From Polynucleobacter sp. (GTDB lineage: Bacteria; Pseudomonadota; Gammaproteobacteria; Burkholderiales; Burkholderiaceae): 5,235 nt of DNA. The position numbers were made by a program, and so were the translations under genes. Location of the stretch: NCBI GenBank assembly GCA_023253245.1, contig JALRHB010000094.1, positions 1 through 5,235 on the forward strand, given 5' to 3'. This document shows positions 1-5,235 of this stretch, one piece after another. The number at the start of each line of letters is the position of its first letter. Within the stretch, counting starts at the first letter, position 1. A model generated the notes under the pieces. It did no database searches and was not told the origin of the DNA. It saw only the letters and a list, made by a program, of their open reading frames with translations.

Positions 1-284
1 GTTTTTATGACGCTTTTAAATTGGCAGACATTACCCCGAATGTGGTGATGAAAGTTGGAGATATTTTCAGCTTGATGAATATGGTTTCAGGGGATCTTGG
101 TAAGGCTCTTTTGCCCGGTAGGGTAAAGACTCTTATGGGGGATGCTATTGTTTTCACACCTTTGAAGCCTAAATATCGACTTACTCAGCACATTGCCTTG
201 ATGTACCTTCAGGTTAATGAATCAAATCCTAATATCTTGGCCTTGGCAGCGGAAGCCCGCATGTTGCATTGCAATAATATTTAA
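1..284 (+). CDS. LysR-type transcriptional regulator, C-terminal end only (partial)
   Basis: The reading frame is open from the left edge (first full codon at position 3) to a TAA at 282-284, giving 93 residues with no start in view. The visible part fits the end of a LysR effector-binding domain: a 'VGDIFSLMNMVSGDLGKALLPGRV' style segment, where the family typically has a 'LVAAGLGIALLP' stretch, followed by 'VFTPLKP' and a final helix, 'NILALAAEARM'. The DNA-binding helix-turn-helix lies outside the window. LysR proteins bind a small effector and usually activate a neighbouring operon; malonate regulators of this family (MdcR type) are known. Position just upstream of, and in the same direction as, the malonyl-CoA decarboxylase gene suggests it regulates malonate use, but the effector is inferred. 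The TTG at position 21 is not a credible start because the frame continues upstream with LysR-compatible sequence. Confidence 0.8.
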   Translation, partial: FYDAFKLADITPNVVMKVGDIFSLMNMVSGDLGKALLPGRVKTLMGDAIVFTPLKPKYRLTQHIALMYLQVNESNPNILALAAEARMLHCNNI

Positions 285-309
285 GCGCCATTAAACAAGC
301 ATTAAAATT

Positions 310-326
310 ATTAACTTAAAGTTAAT
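310..326. promoter_or_regulatory. Perfect palindrome, candidate LysR-type operator
   Basis: ATTAACTT and AAGTTAAT form 8-bp arms around a single central A. The site contains the T-N11-A pattern (T at 312, A at 324) expected of LysR binding boxes. It lies in the 136-nt gap between the LysR-like gene and the decarboxylase gene, and just upstream of a TATACT box at 331-336. Palindromes arise readily in AT-rich DNA, so the role as operator is inferred from position and symmetry. Confidence 0.4.
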
Positions 327-330
327 TAAA

Positions 331-374
331 TATACTTTTACTTAATTGATTTTGTTAAATCGCGGCATTACATT
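331..374 (+). promoter_or_regulatory. Candidate promoter region for the malonyl-CoA decarboxylase gene
   Basis: Two weak sigma70-like options are visible. One is TATACT at 331-336 as a -10 box, with no good -35; the palindrome would occupy the place of the -35 and spacer, as in an activator-dependent promoter. The other is TTGATT at 346-351 with TACATT at 369-374 and a 17-nt spacer, each box matching 4 of 6 consensus bases. The whole gap (285-420) is AT-rich and holds no gene; such sequence yields chance matches easily, so neither is secure. Confidence 0.3.
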
Positions 375-420
375 GAAATTATCTAACTGTTGATGCGTAG
401 CTTTACCACGACTAAAAAAC

Positions 421-1725
421 ATGCTCGAAATACTCACCAAGGCTCGCAATCTCTCCAAAGCTAATAATGCAATCAAACGCTTAATTTCTGAGCGGGGGGA
501 ATCAAACGCGCTGAGTATGGCAGATGATGTAGTTAACAACTATCGTAAATTAACTAAGGACCAGCACGTTTCATTTTTCAACTTCTTGTTTGAGAAATTA
601 AATCCGCAAGCAGATGCTGTTTTGAAAGCTGCGCAAAATTTTGTTGCCGACTCCAGTGCTCGTAATTACATTCAGTTGCAAAAAGTCACAGAATCTCCTC
701 GACAAGAATTTTTTCGTCGACTAAATCGCGCGAGCCAAGGTACAGCTGCGGTAGTCCAGATGCGTCGAGATCTATTACAGTTGTTAGATAAAAAGCCAGA
801 GCTAGCTGCAGTGGACTTTGATATGCGCCATTTGCTGTCTTCTTGGTTTAATCCTGGTTTTTTAAAGATGCACCGAGTCGATTGGAAGTCTCCTGCGGAG
901 GTGCTTGAGAAGTTGATTCAACACGAGGCAGTGCATGCAATTGATGGCTGGGATGATTTGCGACGTCGTTTGCAGCCCGATCGGCGTTGCTTTGCTTTTT
1001 TCCACCCACAATTACCAAGTGAGCCTTTAATTTTCGTTGAGGTTGCTCTATTGCCTGAGATTCCAACAGTGATAGCGCCATTGGTAGATAAAAAGGCGGA
1101 AACAGTTGAGCAGGTTTCTCAATACAAGGTTGCCGTTTTTTATTCCATCAGTAACTGCGAGCCTGGTTTGCGTGGCGTATCTATGGGTAACTTTTTAATT
1201 AAGCGTGTAGCAGAGCAATTGCACGCAGAGTTTCCTGGCATTAAAACCTTCGTGACGCTTTCGCCGATCCCTGGTTTTATGGATTGGGTGGCTGCAGGCG
1301 CTCACTTGGGTGAGGGTGTACCTGCTGAGCGATTAAAGAGCAACATTAAGGTAGCGCGCGATGCTGCTTTAGTCACATTGAATCTTCAGGCACAGTCTTG
1401 GTCTGAGCGTGTCGCTCGCGGTTGGCATCCTGAGATCGCCACAGATGAGGAGAAAAGTGCGCTGCTATGCCTAGCAAGTATCTATTTGGGGCTAGCTTCG
1501 ACTGGGCGTGATGGAAATCCAGTAGCCAAATTTCATTTGGGAAATGGTGCGAAGTTGCATCTTGTGAATTGGGCGGGCGATTTATCACGCAAAGGACTTC
1601 GCCAATCAGCCGGTTTGATGGTGAATTATTTGTACGACCTTGCAAGCGTTGAAGAGAACCATGAGCGCTTCGCTAATGGTGAAATCATTTACTCGAGGGC
1701 GGTAGGAAAATTGATGGCCCCCTAG
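421..1725 (+). CDS. matA: Malonyl-CoA decarboxylase (MatA/MCD family)
   Basis: Catalyses malonyl-CoA to acetyl-CoA plus CO2 in the cytoplasm, the second step of malonate catabolism after MatB. The 434-residue protein shows the family's two-part layout: an N-terminal helical domain (about residues 10-110, with 'LISERGESNALSMADDVVNNY' like sequence near 21-41) and a GNAT-like catalytic domain (about 115-425). Conserved stretches are HEAVHAI (168-174), RRCFAFFHPQLPSEP (188-202), FYSISNCEPGLRGVSMGNF (240-258), LSPIPGF (280-286) and FHLGNGAKLHLVNWAGD (371-387), ending with GLMVNYLYDL (398-407). By comparison with the human enzyme as I recall it, Ser281 and His372 are the catalytic pair. Bacterial members are around 450 residues, so it looks complete. 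ATG 421 is the only ATG before the in-frame TGA at 391-393; no clear Shine-Dalgarno sequence precedes it. It is followed by a 109-nt gap, then the binding protein and MatB genes in the same direction. Confidence 0.93.
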   Translation: MLEILTKARNLSKANNAIKRLISERGESNALSMADDVVNNYRKLTKDQHVSFFNFLFEKLNPQADAVLKAAQNFVADSSARNYIQLQKVTESPRQEFFRRLNRASQGTAAVVQMRRDLLQLLDKKPELAAVDFDMRHLLSSWFNPGFLKMHRVDWKSPAEVLEKLIQHEAVHAIDGWDDLRRRLQPDRRCFAFFHPQLPSEPLIFVEVALLPEIPTVIAPLVDKKAETVEQVSQYKVAVFYSISNCEPGLRGVSMGNFLIKRVAEQLHAEFPGIKTFVTLSPIPGFMDWVAAGAHLGEGVPAERLKSNIKVARDAALVTLNLQAQSWSERVARGWHPEIATDEEKSALLCLASIYLGLASTGRDGNPVAKFHLGNGAKLHLVNWAGDLSRKGLRQSAGLMVNYLYDLASVEENHERFANGEIIYSRAVGKLMAP

Positions 1726-1746
1726 TGTTTTCCCTTGGTGGAAGTT

Positions 1747-1775
1747 TTGCAGCAACCCCAAAGTACCCTTAGAAT
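1747..1775 (+). promoter_or_regulatory. Candidate sigma70-like promoter upstream of the Bug protein gene
   Basis: TTGCAG (1747-1752) and TAGAAT (1770-1775) are separated by 17 nt. The -10 matches 5 of 6 consensus bases and the -35 only 3 of 6. It sits in the 109-nt gap after the decarboxylase stop, where a separate start of transcription for the binding protein and matB would make sense. No hairpin followed by a T-run was found in this gap, so read-through from matA also remains possible. Confidence 0.3.
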
Positions 1776-1821
1776 AATTGAGCATTTATAAAAACGAAGT
1801 TAATTGTTGGATTGACTGATT

Positions 1822-1829
1822 AAAGGAGA
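1822..1829 (+). promoter_or_regulatory. Strong ribosome binding site fixing the Bug protein start
   Basis: AAAGGAGA lies 5 nt upstream of the ATG at 1835 and is the best Shine-Dalgarno match in the window. It selects ATG 1835 over the in-frame ATG at 1871 (residue 13). Strong initiation fits a periplasmic binding protein, which is usually needed in excess over other transport parts. Confidence 0.75.
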
Positions 1830-1834
1830 CAAAT

Positions 1835-2833
1835 ATGTTTAATCACAAGAGTAAGTTTTCTGTTTTATCGATGAGTGCCTTAAAGAAGGCATTGTTCCTT
1901 GTTTGTGCTGCTCCATTAGCTGTTGCTGCACAAGAGTGGCCTAGCAAGCCAATCACCTTTTTAAATCCCTTCCCTGCAGGTGGCGGTACAGATGCTTTTG
2001 CAAGACCTTTAGCTGCGCAATTGACAGAACAGCTTGGTAAGCAAGTAGTTATCGATAACCGTGGCGGCGCTGGCGGTACTGTTGGAGCTTCTATGGCCGC
2101 TAAGGCTGCTCCAGATGGTTACACCTGGTTTATCGGTGCAACACACCACACCATTGCACCTTCCATGTACAAGAACTTGGATTATGACATTGAAAAGAGT
2201 TTTATTCCTGTAGCAATGTTGGCAAACGTGCCACAAGTATTGGTGGTAAATCCACAACGCGTTAGCGCACGTAACGCTAAAGAGTTCCTCGAGCTAATGA
2301 AGAAGAACCCTGGTAAGTACAACTTTGCGAGCGCTGGTAGCGGTACCGTTCACCACTTAGCTGGTGAGCTTTACAAAATCCAAACCGGGACCTTTATTAC
2401 CCACATCCCATATCGTGGCGCTGGTCCTGCAATGAATGACCTTTTAGCGGGTCAAGTGGATTTAGAGTTTGATGGTCTTGCTACTTCAGCCCCGCAAATT
2501 AATGCTGGCAAGTTGGTAGCTATTGCTGTTGCCTCTAACAAGCGTTCACCTGCTATTCCAAATGTCCCGACTTTCCAGGAAGCTGGTTTGCCTGACTACA
2601 TAGTGTCAACTTGGTATTCCATGTTCGCTCCAGCCGGTACTCCAAAGCCAATCGTCGACAAGATGATCGCTGAAGTGCAGAAGGCTTTGAATACTCCAAA
2701 GATCAAGGCTATTTGGGAGAAACAGGGTTCAGAAACACCGAATCTCTATGGCGAGGCCTTTGGTAAGCAGGTTAGTGCCGACGTTGCACGTTGGTCTACT
2801 GTCGTTAAAAAATCTGGCGCACAGTTAGATTAA
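1835..2833 (+). CDS. Tripartite tricarboxylate transporter (Bug/TctC family) periplasmic solute-binding protein
   Basis: A secreted binding protein that would capture a small carboxylate in the periplasm. Residues 1-32 form a signal peptide: a basic start (HKSK, then KK at 17-18), a hydrophobic core (ALFLVCAAPLAV) and a likely cleavage at AVA/A around 31-32, just before QEWPSKPI. The mature part carries family hallmarks: WPSKPITFLNPFPAGGGTD (35-53), the ligand-loop region; VVIDNRGGAGGTVGA (71-85); AAPDGYT (91-97); FASAGSGTVHHLAGE (164-178); IPYRGAGPAMNDLLAGQVDL (191-210); and VPTFQEAGLPDY (244-255). Length, 332 residues, is normal. No TctA or TctB membrane subunit is present, as is common for this greatly expanded family in Betaproteobacteria. 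Its position between malonyl-CoA decarboxylase and synthetase suggests malonate or a related dicarboxylate as ligand; the ligand cannot be read from sequence alone. It is 36 nt before matB and probably cotranscribed with it. Confidence 0.92.
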   Translation: MFNHKSKFSVLSMSALKKALFLVCAAPLAVAAQEWPSKPITFLNPFPAGGGTDAFARPLAAQLTEQLGKQVVIDNRGGAGGTVGASMAAKAAPDGYTWFIGATHHTIAPSMYKNLDYDIEKSFIPVAMLANVPQVLVVNPQRVSARNAKEFLELMKKNPGKYNFASAGSGTVHHLAGELYKIQTGTFITHIPYRGAGPAMNDLLAGQVDLEFDGLATSAPQINAGKLVAIAVASNKRSPAIPNVPTFQEAGLPDYIVSTWYSMFAPAGTPKPIVDKMIAEVQKALNTPKIKAIWEKQGSETPNLYGEAFGKQVSADVARWSTVVKKSGAQLD

Positions 2834-2860
2834 TTTGTAATCGTTTGATTGATTGGTTTT

Positions 2861-2864
2861 GAGG
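2861..2864 (+). promoter_or_regulatory. Ribosome binding site deciding the matB start
   Basis: GAGG stands 5 nt before ATG 2870. The longer in-frame alternative, TTG at 2849, would add seven residues (MIGFEAL) with no Shine-Dalgarno sequence. The protein beginning MNLYSLLEKG agrees with the short 'MN-NL' starts of other MatB proteins, so ATG 2870 is preferred. Confidence 0.65.
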
Positions 2865-2869
2865 CTCTA

Positions 2870-4393
2870 ATGAATTTATATTCGCTCTTGGAAAAAGGTT
2901 TTCCAAAAGACAAGCAGGCTTGCGCACTAGAAACACATGATGGGTTGTATTACTCTTGGAGTGATTTGGAGTGCGCTACCGCCAAGATCGCAAATTTTCT
3001 GAAGAGCCTCAAACTGCCAGCGGGTTCCCGCATTGCCGTTCAGATTGAAAAATCTCCTGAAGCATTATTTTTGTATCTAGCCACCATTAGAGCTGGCTAT
3101 GTTTACTTGCCGCTTAATACCGCCTATCAGGCAGCTGAAATTCAATATTTTTTGGAGAATGCTGAGCCTGCAGTAGTAGTTTGTAGCAGTAAGAATTTTT
3201 CTTGGGTGTCTAAAGTGGCATTCAAGGCGGGCACTAAACACGTTTTTACTCTCGATGAAAATCGTACTGGAACATTGCTTGAGCGCGCTGCTGGACAAAG
3301 CGATCGGTTTAAGACAGTTGCCGTTAAAGATGATGATCTAGCGGCTATTTTGTACACCTCTGGCACGACCGGTAGAAGTAAGGGCGCAATGCTGACCCAT
3401 AAAAACTTGGGAAGTAATGCCCAGGTATTACAAAAATTCTGGGGATGGAAAAAAGGTGATGTTCTATTACATGCCTTGCCTATCTTCCATGTTCATGGCT
3501 TATTTGTTGCTGCGCATGGTGCCCTCATTAACGGAAGCAAGATGATTTGGTTGCCCCGTCTCGATACGGCACAGCTTATTCATCATATGCCTAAGTCAAC
3601 TGTCATGATGGGTGTTCCTACATTCTATGTTCGCTTGCTTGCGGATAAGAATTTCAATAAACATGTTGCGCGCAATATGCGTTTATTTGTTTCTGGTTCT
3701 GCGCCCCTGTTAACCGAAACTTTTAATACATTTAAAGAAGTTATTGGGCAGCCAATTCTTGAACGTTATGGAATGAGTGAAACAGTGATGCTTGTTTCTA
3801 ACCCGTATAAAGGCAATCGCGTCGGTGGATCTGTGGGCCTACCGCTGCCCGGCATCAAGGTGCGCGTTGTTGATGAAAATAACAAACCTTGCGGCGTCAA
3901 TGAAATCGGTAGCATTCAAGTAAAAGGGCCGAATATATTCAAAGGTTACTGGAGAATGCCAGAAAAAACTGCCGAGGAGTTTACAAAAGACGGCTGGTTC
4001 AAAACAGGTGACATGGGTCGCTGGGGCGGCATAGCAAATGGCGGCAAAGTTCCAAATGAATATTTATGCATCGTTGGCCGCAGTAAAGATTTAATTATTT
4101 CTGGCGGATACAACGTGTACCCGAAAGAGATTGAAGGTTTCATTGACGATATGGATGGCGTCGACGAAAGTGCTGTAATTGGCATTCCTCACCCTGATTT
4201 TGGGGAGGCAGTGATGGCGGTTGTGGTGCCTAAGCCTGGAGCCAAGTTAGATCCCCAGGCAATGATTGCAAGCCTAAAATCACAAATTGCGAACTTTAAA
4301 ATTCCAAAGCGTTTAGAGATTGTGAATGATTTACCACGTAATGCGATGGGTAAAGTGCAAAAGAATCTTTTGCGTCAGCAATATGCCAATTAA
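2870..4393 (+). CDS. matB: Malonyl-CoA synthetase (MatB, ANL superfamily)
   Basis: Activates malonate with ATP and CoA, through malonyl-AMP, to malonyl-CoA, which the upstream decarboxylase can convert to acetyl-CoA; acts in the cytoplasm. From ATG 2870 it is 507 residues, close to the family's roughly 500. Adenylate-forming motifs appear in order: P-loop YTSGTTGRSKG (162-172), HALPIFHVHGL (201-211), MGVPTFY (247-253), RLFVSGSAPLL (271-281), YGMSET (300-305), GWFKTGD (375-381), hinge region GRSKDLIISGGYNVYPKEIE (403-422), and the C-terminal PRNAMGKVQK (489-498) with catalytic Lys495. The close match to Rhodopseudomonas palustris MatB as I recall it (YLPLNTAY, LYTSGTTGRSKGAML, GNPV-free SNPY, FKGYWRMPEKT, LPRN-MGKVQK) favours malonate over other acyl substrates. 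One oddity is about eight extra residues between GWFKTGD and GRSKD (about 383-401). The gene follows the Bug gene by 36 nt with no terminator between them. Confidence 0.93.
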   Translation: MNLYSLLEKGFPKDKQACALETHDGLYYSWSDLECATAKIANFLKSLKLPAGSRIAVQIEKSPEALFLYLATIRAGYVYLPLNTAYQAAEIQYFLENAEPAVVVCSSKNFSWVSKVAFKAGTKHVFTLDENRTGTLLERAAGQSDRFKTVAVKDDDLAAILYTSGTTGRSKGAMLTHKNLGSNAQVLQKFWGWKKGDVLLHALPIFHVHGLFVAAHGALINGSKMIWLPRLDTAQLIHHMPKSTVMMGVPTFYVRLLADKNFNKHVARNMRLFVSGSAPLLTETFNTFKEVIGQPILERYGMSETVMLVSNPYKGNRVGGSVGLPLPGIKVRVVDENNKPCGVNEIGSIQVKGPNIFKGYWRMPEKTAEEFTKDGWFKTGDMGRWGGIANGGKVPNEYLCIVGRSKDLIISGGYNVYPKEIEGFIDDMDGVDESAVIGIPHPDFGEAVMAVVVPKPGAKLDPQAMIASLKSQIANFKIPKRLEIVNDLPRNAMGKVQKNLLRQQYAN

Positions 4394-4411
4394 GAATTCA
4401 CTCTTATCTTA
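4394..4411. other. 18-nt convergent junction without a visible terminator
   Basis: The stop codons of matB (+) and the permease gene (-) face each other across only 18 AT-rich nucleotides. No GC-rich hairpin with a T-run is seen on either strand here, so any terminator must lie within the neighbouring coding ends, act by Rho, or be absent, in which case the two transcripts would overlap at their 3' ends. Confidence 0.6.
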
Positions 4412-5230
4412 TTAGTACCCAAATGCGATGCGGCTTTCATTAAACATGAAGGCTGCAAGCATAAATAGCATCACACCAAAGATGCGCTTGAGTTGCGCGA
4501 CATTAAGCTTTCTGGCCATTTTGGCGCCCAATGGCGCGGTGAAGATGCTGACCCCGACAATGCACAATACTGCGGGCAAATAAACAAATCCAAGCGAGCC
4601 AGCGGGAAGATTGGGATTTCCCCAGCTGCCATACATATAGCCTATCGTTGCTGCTGCTGCGATGGGAAAGCCGAGGCCAGATGAGCTTGCCATGGCGGTG
4701 TGTGGCTTTACATTGCACCAAAGCATAAAAGGGACCGTAATAAATGCGCCGCCAGCACCAAGCAGGCTGGCAATCACTCCAGTTAACGCTCCAAATGAAA
4801 AAAGACCTAGGGTCCCTGGAAGCTCTCTTCCTGGGGCAGGCTTTTTGTTGATGATCATTTGGATAGAGGTGTACACGATAAAGATCGCAAAGAACAGTGA
4901 AAGCCACGAGGTGTTGATGGCCTCAAATATTTCACTGCCACCAATTAAGCTGCCAGCTACAAGTCCTGGGCTGAGGGTGGCTACTAGTTTCCAATCAATG
5001 GAGCCGTGTTTGTGGTGCGCCCAAATTGCCGAGGTGGTTGTAAATAAGATCGTGGCCATTCCGGTGGCAATTGCCATGTGCACAATCACCTCTTGGCTAA
5101 ATCCTAGGTGATTAAAGACGATGATCATGAAGGGAACCAAGATCATGCCACCCCCAATACCAAGTAGACCCGCTAAAAAGCCTGCTATACCCCCGCAAAG
5201 CATGAGCATTGCAATATCAATTAAAGACAT
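4412..5230 (-). CDS. TauE/SafE (TSUP, DUF81) family membrane permease
   Basis: A 272-residue inner-membrane protein with about eight hydrophobic segments (roughly 8-38, 50-70, 83-100, 108-127, 141-170, 181-200, 213-235, 248-265). It shows the family's internal duplication: GIAGFLAGLLGIGGGMILVP (14-33) is mirrored by GALTGVIASLLGAGGAFITVP near 147-167. Family members move sulfonates, sulfite/sulfur oxoanions or small organic anions such as sulfoacetate; the substrate here cannot be told. The ATG at 5228-5230 gives a start at the usual distance from the first motif, but only 5 nt upstream are visible, so its ribosome binding site and promoter are outside the window. In-frame ATGs at residues 8 and 10 would cut into the first membrane segment and are less likely. 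It converges on matB, so it is not in that operon. A role in malonate transport is possible but not supported by anything beyond adjacency. Confidence 0.88.
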   Translation of the reverse strand: MSLIDIAMLMLCGGIAGFLAGLLGIGGGMILVPFMIIVFNHLGFSQEVIVHMAIATGMATILFTTTSAIWAHHKHGSIDWKLVATLSPGLVAGSLIGGSEIFEAINTSWLSLFFAIFIVYTSIQMIINKKPAPGRELPGTLGLFSFGALTGVIASLLGAGGAFITVPFMLWCNVKPHTAMASSSGLGFPIAAAATIGYMYGSWGNPNLPAGSLGFVYLPAVLCIVGVSIFTAPLGAKMARKLNVAQLKRIFGVMLFMLAAFMFNESRIAFGY

Positions 5231-5235
5231 GGATT

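Noticed and set aside
21..284. A complete small protein of 87 residues starting at TTG 21
   Set aside because: The frame stays open to the left edge and its sequence is the tail of a LysR effector domain, so it is a truncated larger gene.
342..539. A 65-residue reading frame on the - strand overlapping the matA start
   Set aside because: It runs antisense into a well supported gene and shows no recognisable motif; explained as a chance frame.
1726..1780. An intrinsic terminator after matA
   Set aside because: CCTTGG and CCAAAG can pair only imperfectly across a long loop and no T-run follows, so it does not qualify.
2849..2869. TTG 2849 as the matB start
   Set aside because: No ribosome binding site precedes it, while ATG 2870 has GAGG at the right distance and matches usual MatB N-termini.
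4503..5111. Frames of 134 residues (-) and 149 residues (+) over the permease gene
   Set aside because: Both overlap the TauE/SafE gene, which has a clear duplicated motif and membrane segments; the other frames lack domain features.
1..5235. A novel defence, mobile or RNA-based system
   Set aside because: All long frames on both strands resolve to known metabolic, transport or regulatory families; no integrase, transposase, repeat array, tRNA or structured RNA signature was seen.

Overview
The window looks like a stretch of betaproteobacterial chromosome. The translated proteins and the presence of a Bug-type binding protein point to Burkholderiales. The moderate-to-low GC, AT-rich gaps and compact spacing would suit Polynucleobacter or a similar freshwater genus. 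That placement is an inference from protein style and base composition, not a database match.

Layout: (1) the last 93 codons of a LysR-type regulator run in from the left edge on the + strand; (2) an AT-rich 136-nt gap carries a perfect 8+8 palindrome and candidate promoters; (3) malonyl-CoA decarboxylase (MatA type, 434 aa); (4) a 109-nt gap with a candidate promoter and a strong ribosome binding site; (5) a secreted tripartite-tricarboxylate (Bug/TctC-like) solute-binding protein, 332 aa; (6) after 36 nt, malonyl-CoA synthetase (MatB type, 507 aa from the chosen ATG); (7) after only 18 nt, a convergent TauE/SafE-family permease (272 aa) on the - strand, complete but starting 5 nt from the right edge.

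Taken together, genes 1 to 6 read as a malonate-use locus. The Bug protein would capture a small carboxylate (malonate is the obvious guess) in the periplasm. MatB would charge malonate with CoA at the cost of ATP to AMP. MatA would decarboxylate malonyl-CoA to acetyl-CoA and CO2, and the LysR protein would control expression. This resembles the rhizobial matRABC arrangement, but here a Bug protein sits where the MatC carrier would be and a LysR protein stands where rhizobia use a GntR-type MatR. The membrane partner of the Bug protein is not in view. The TauE-like permease is transcribed in the opposite direction and need not belong to the pathway.

I see no mobile element, CRISPR array, RNA gene or clear intrinsic terminator. 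No wholly unknown system is evident; the points of most interest are the transport arrangement and the likely operator upstream of matA.
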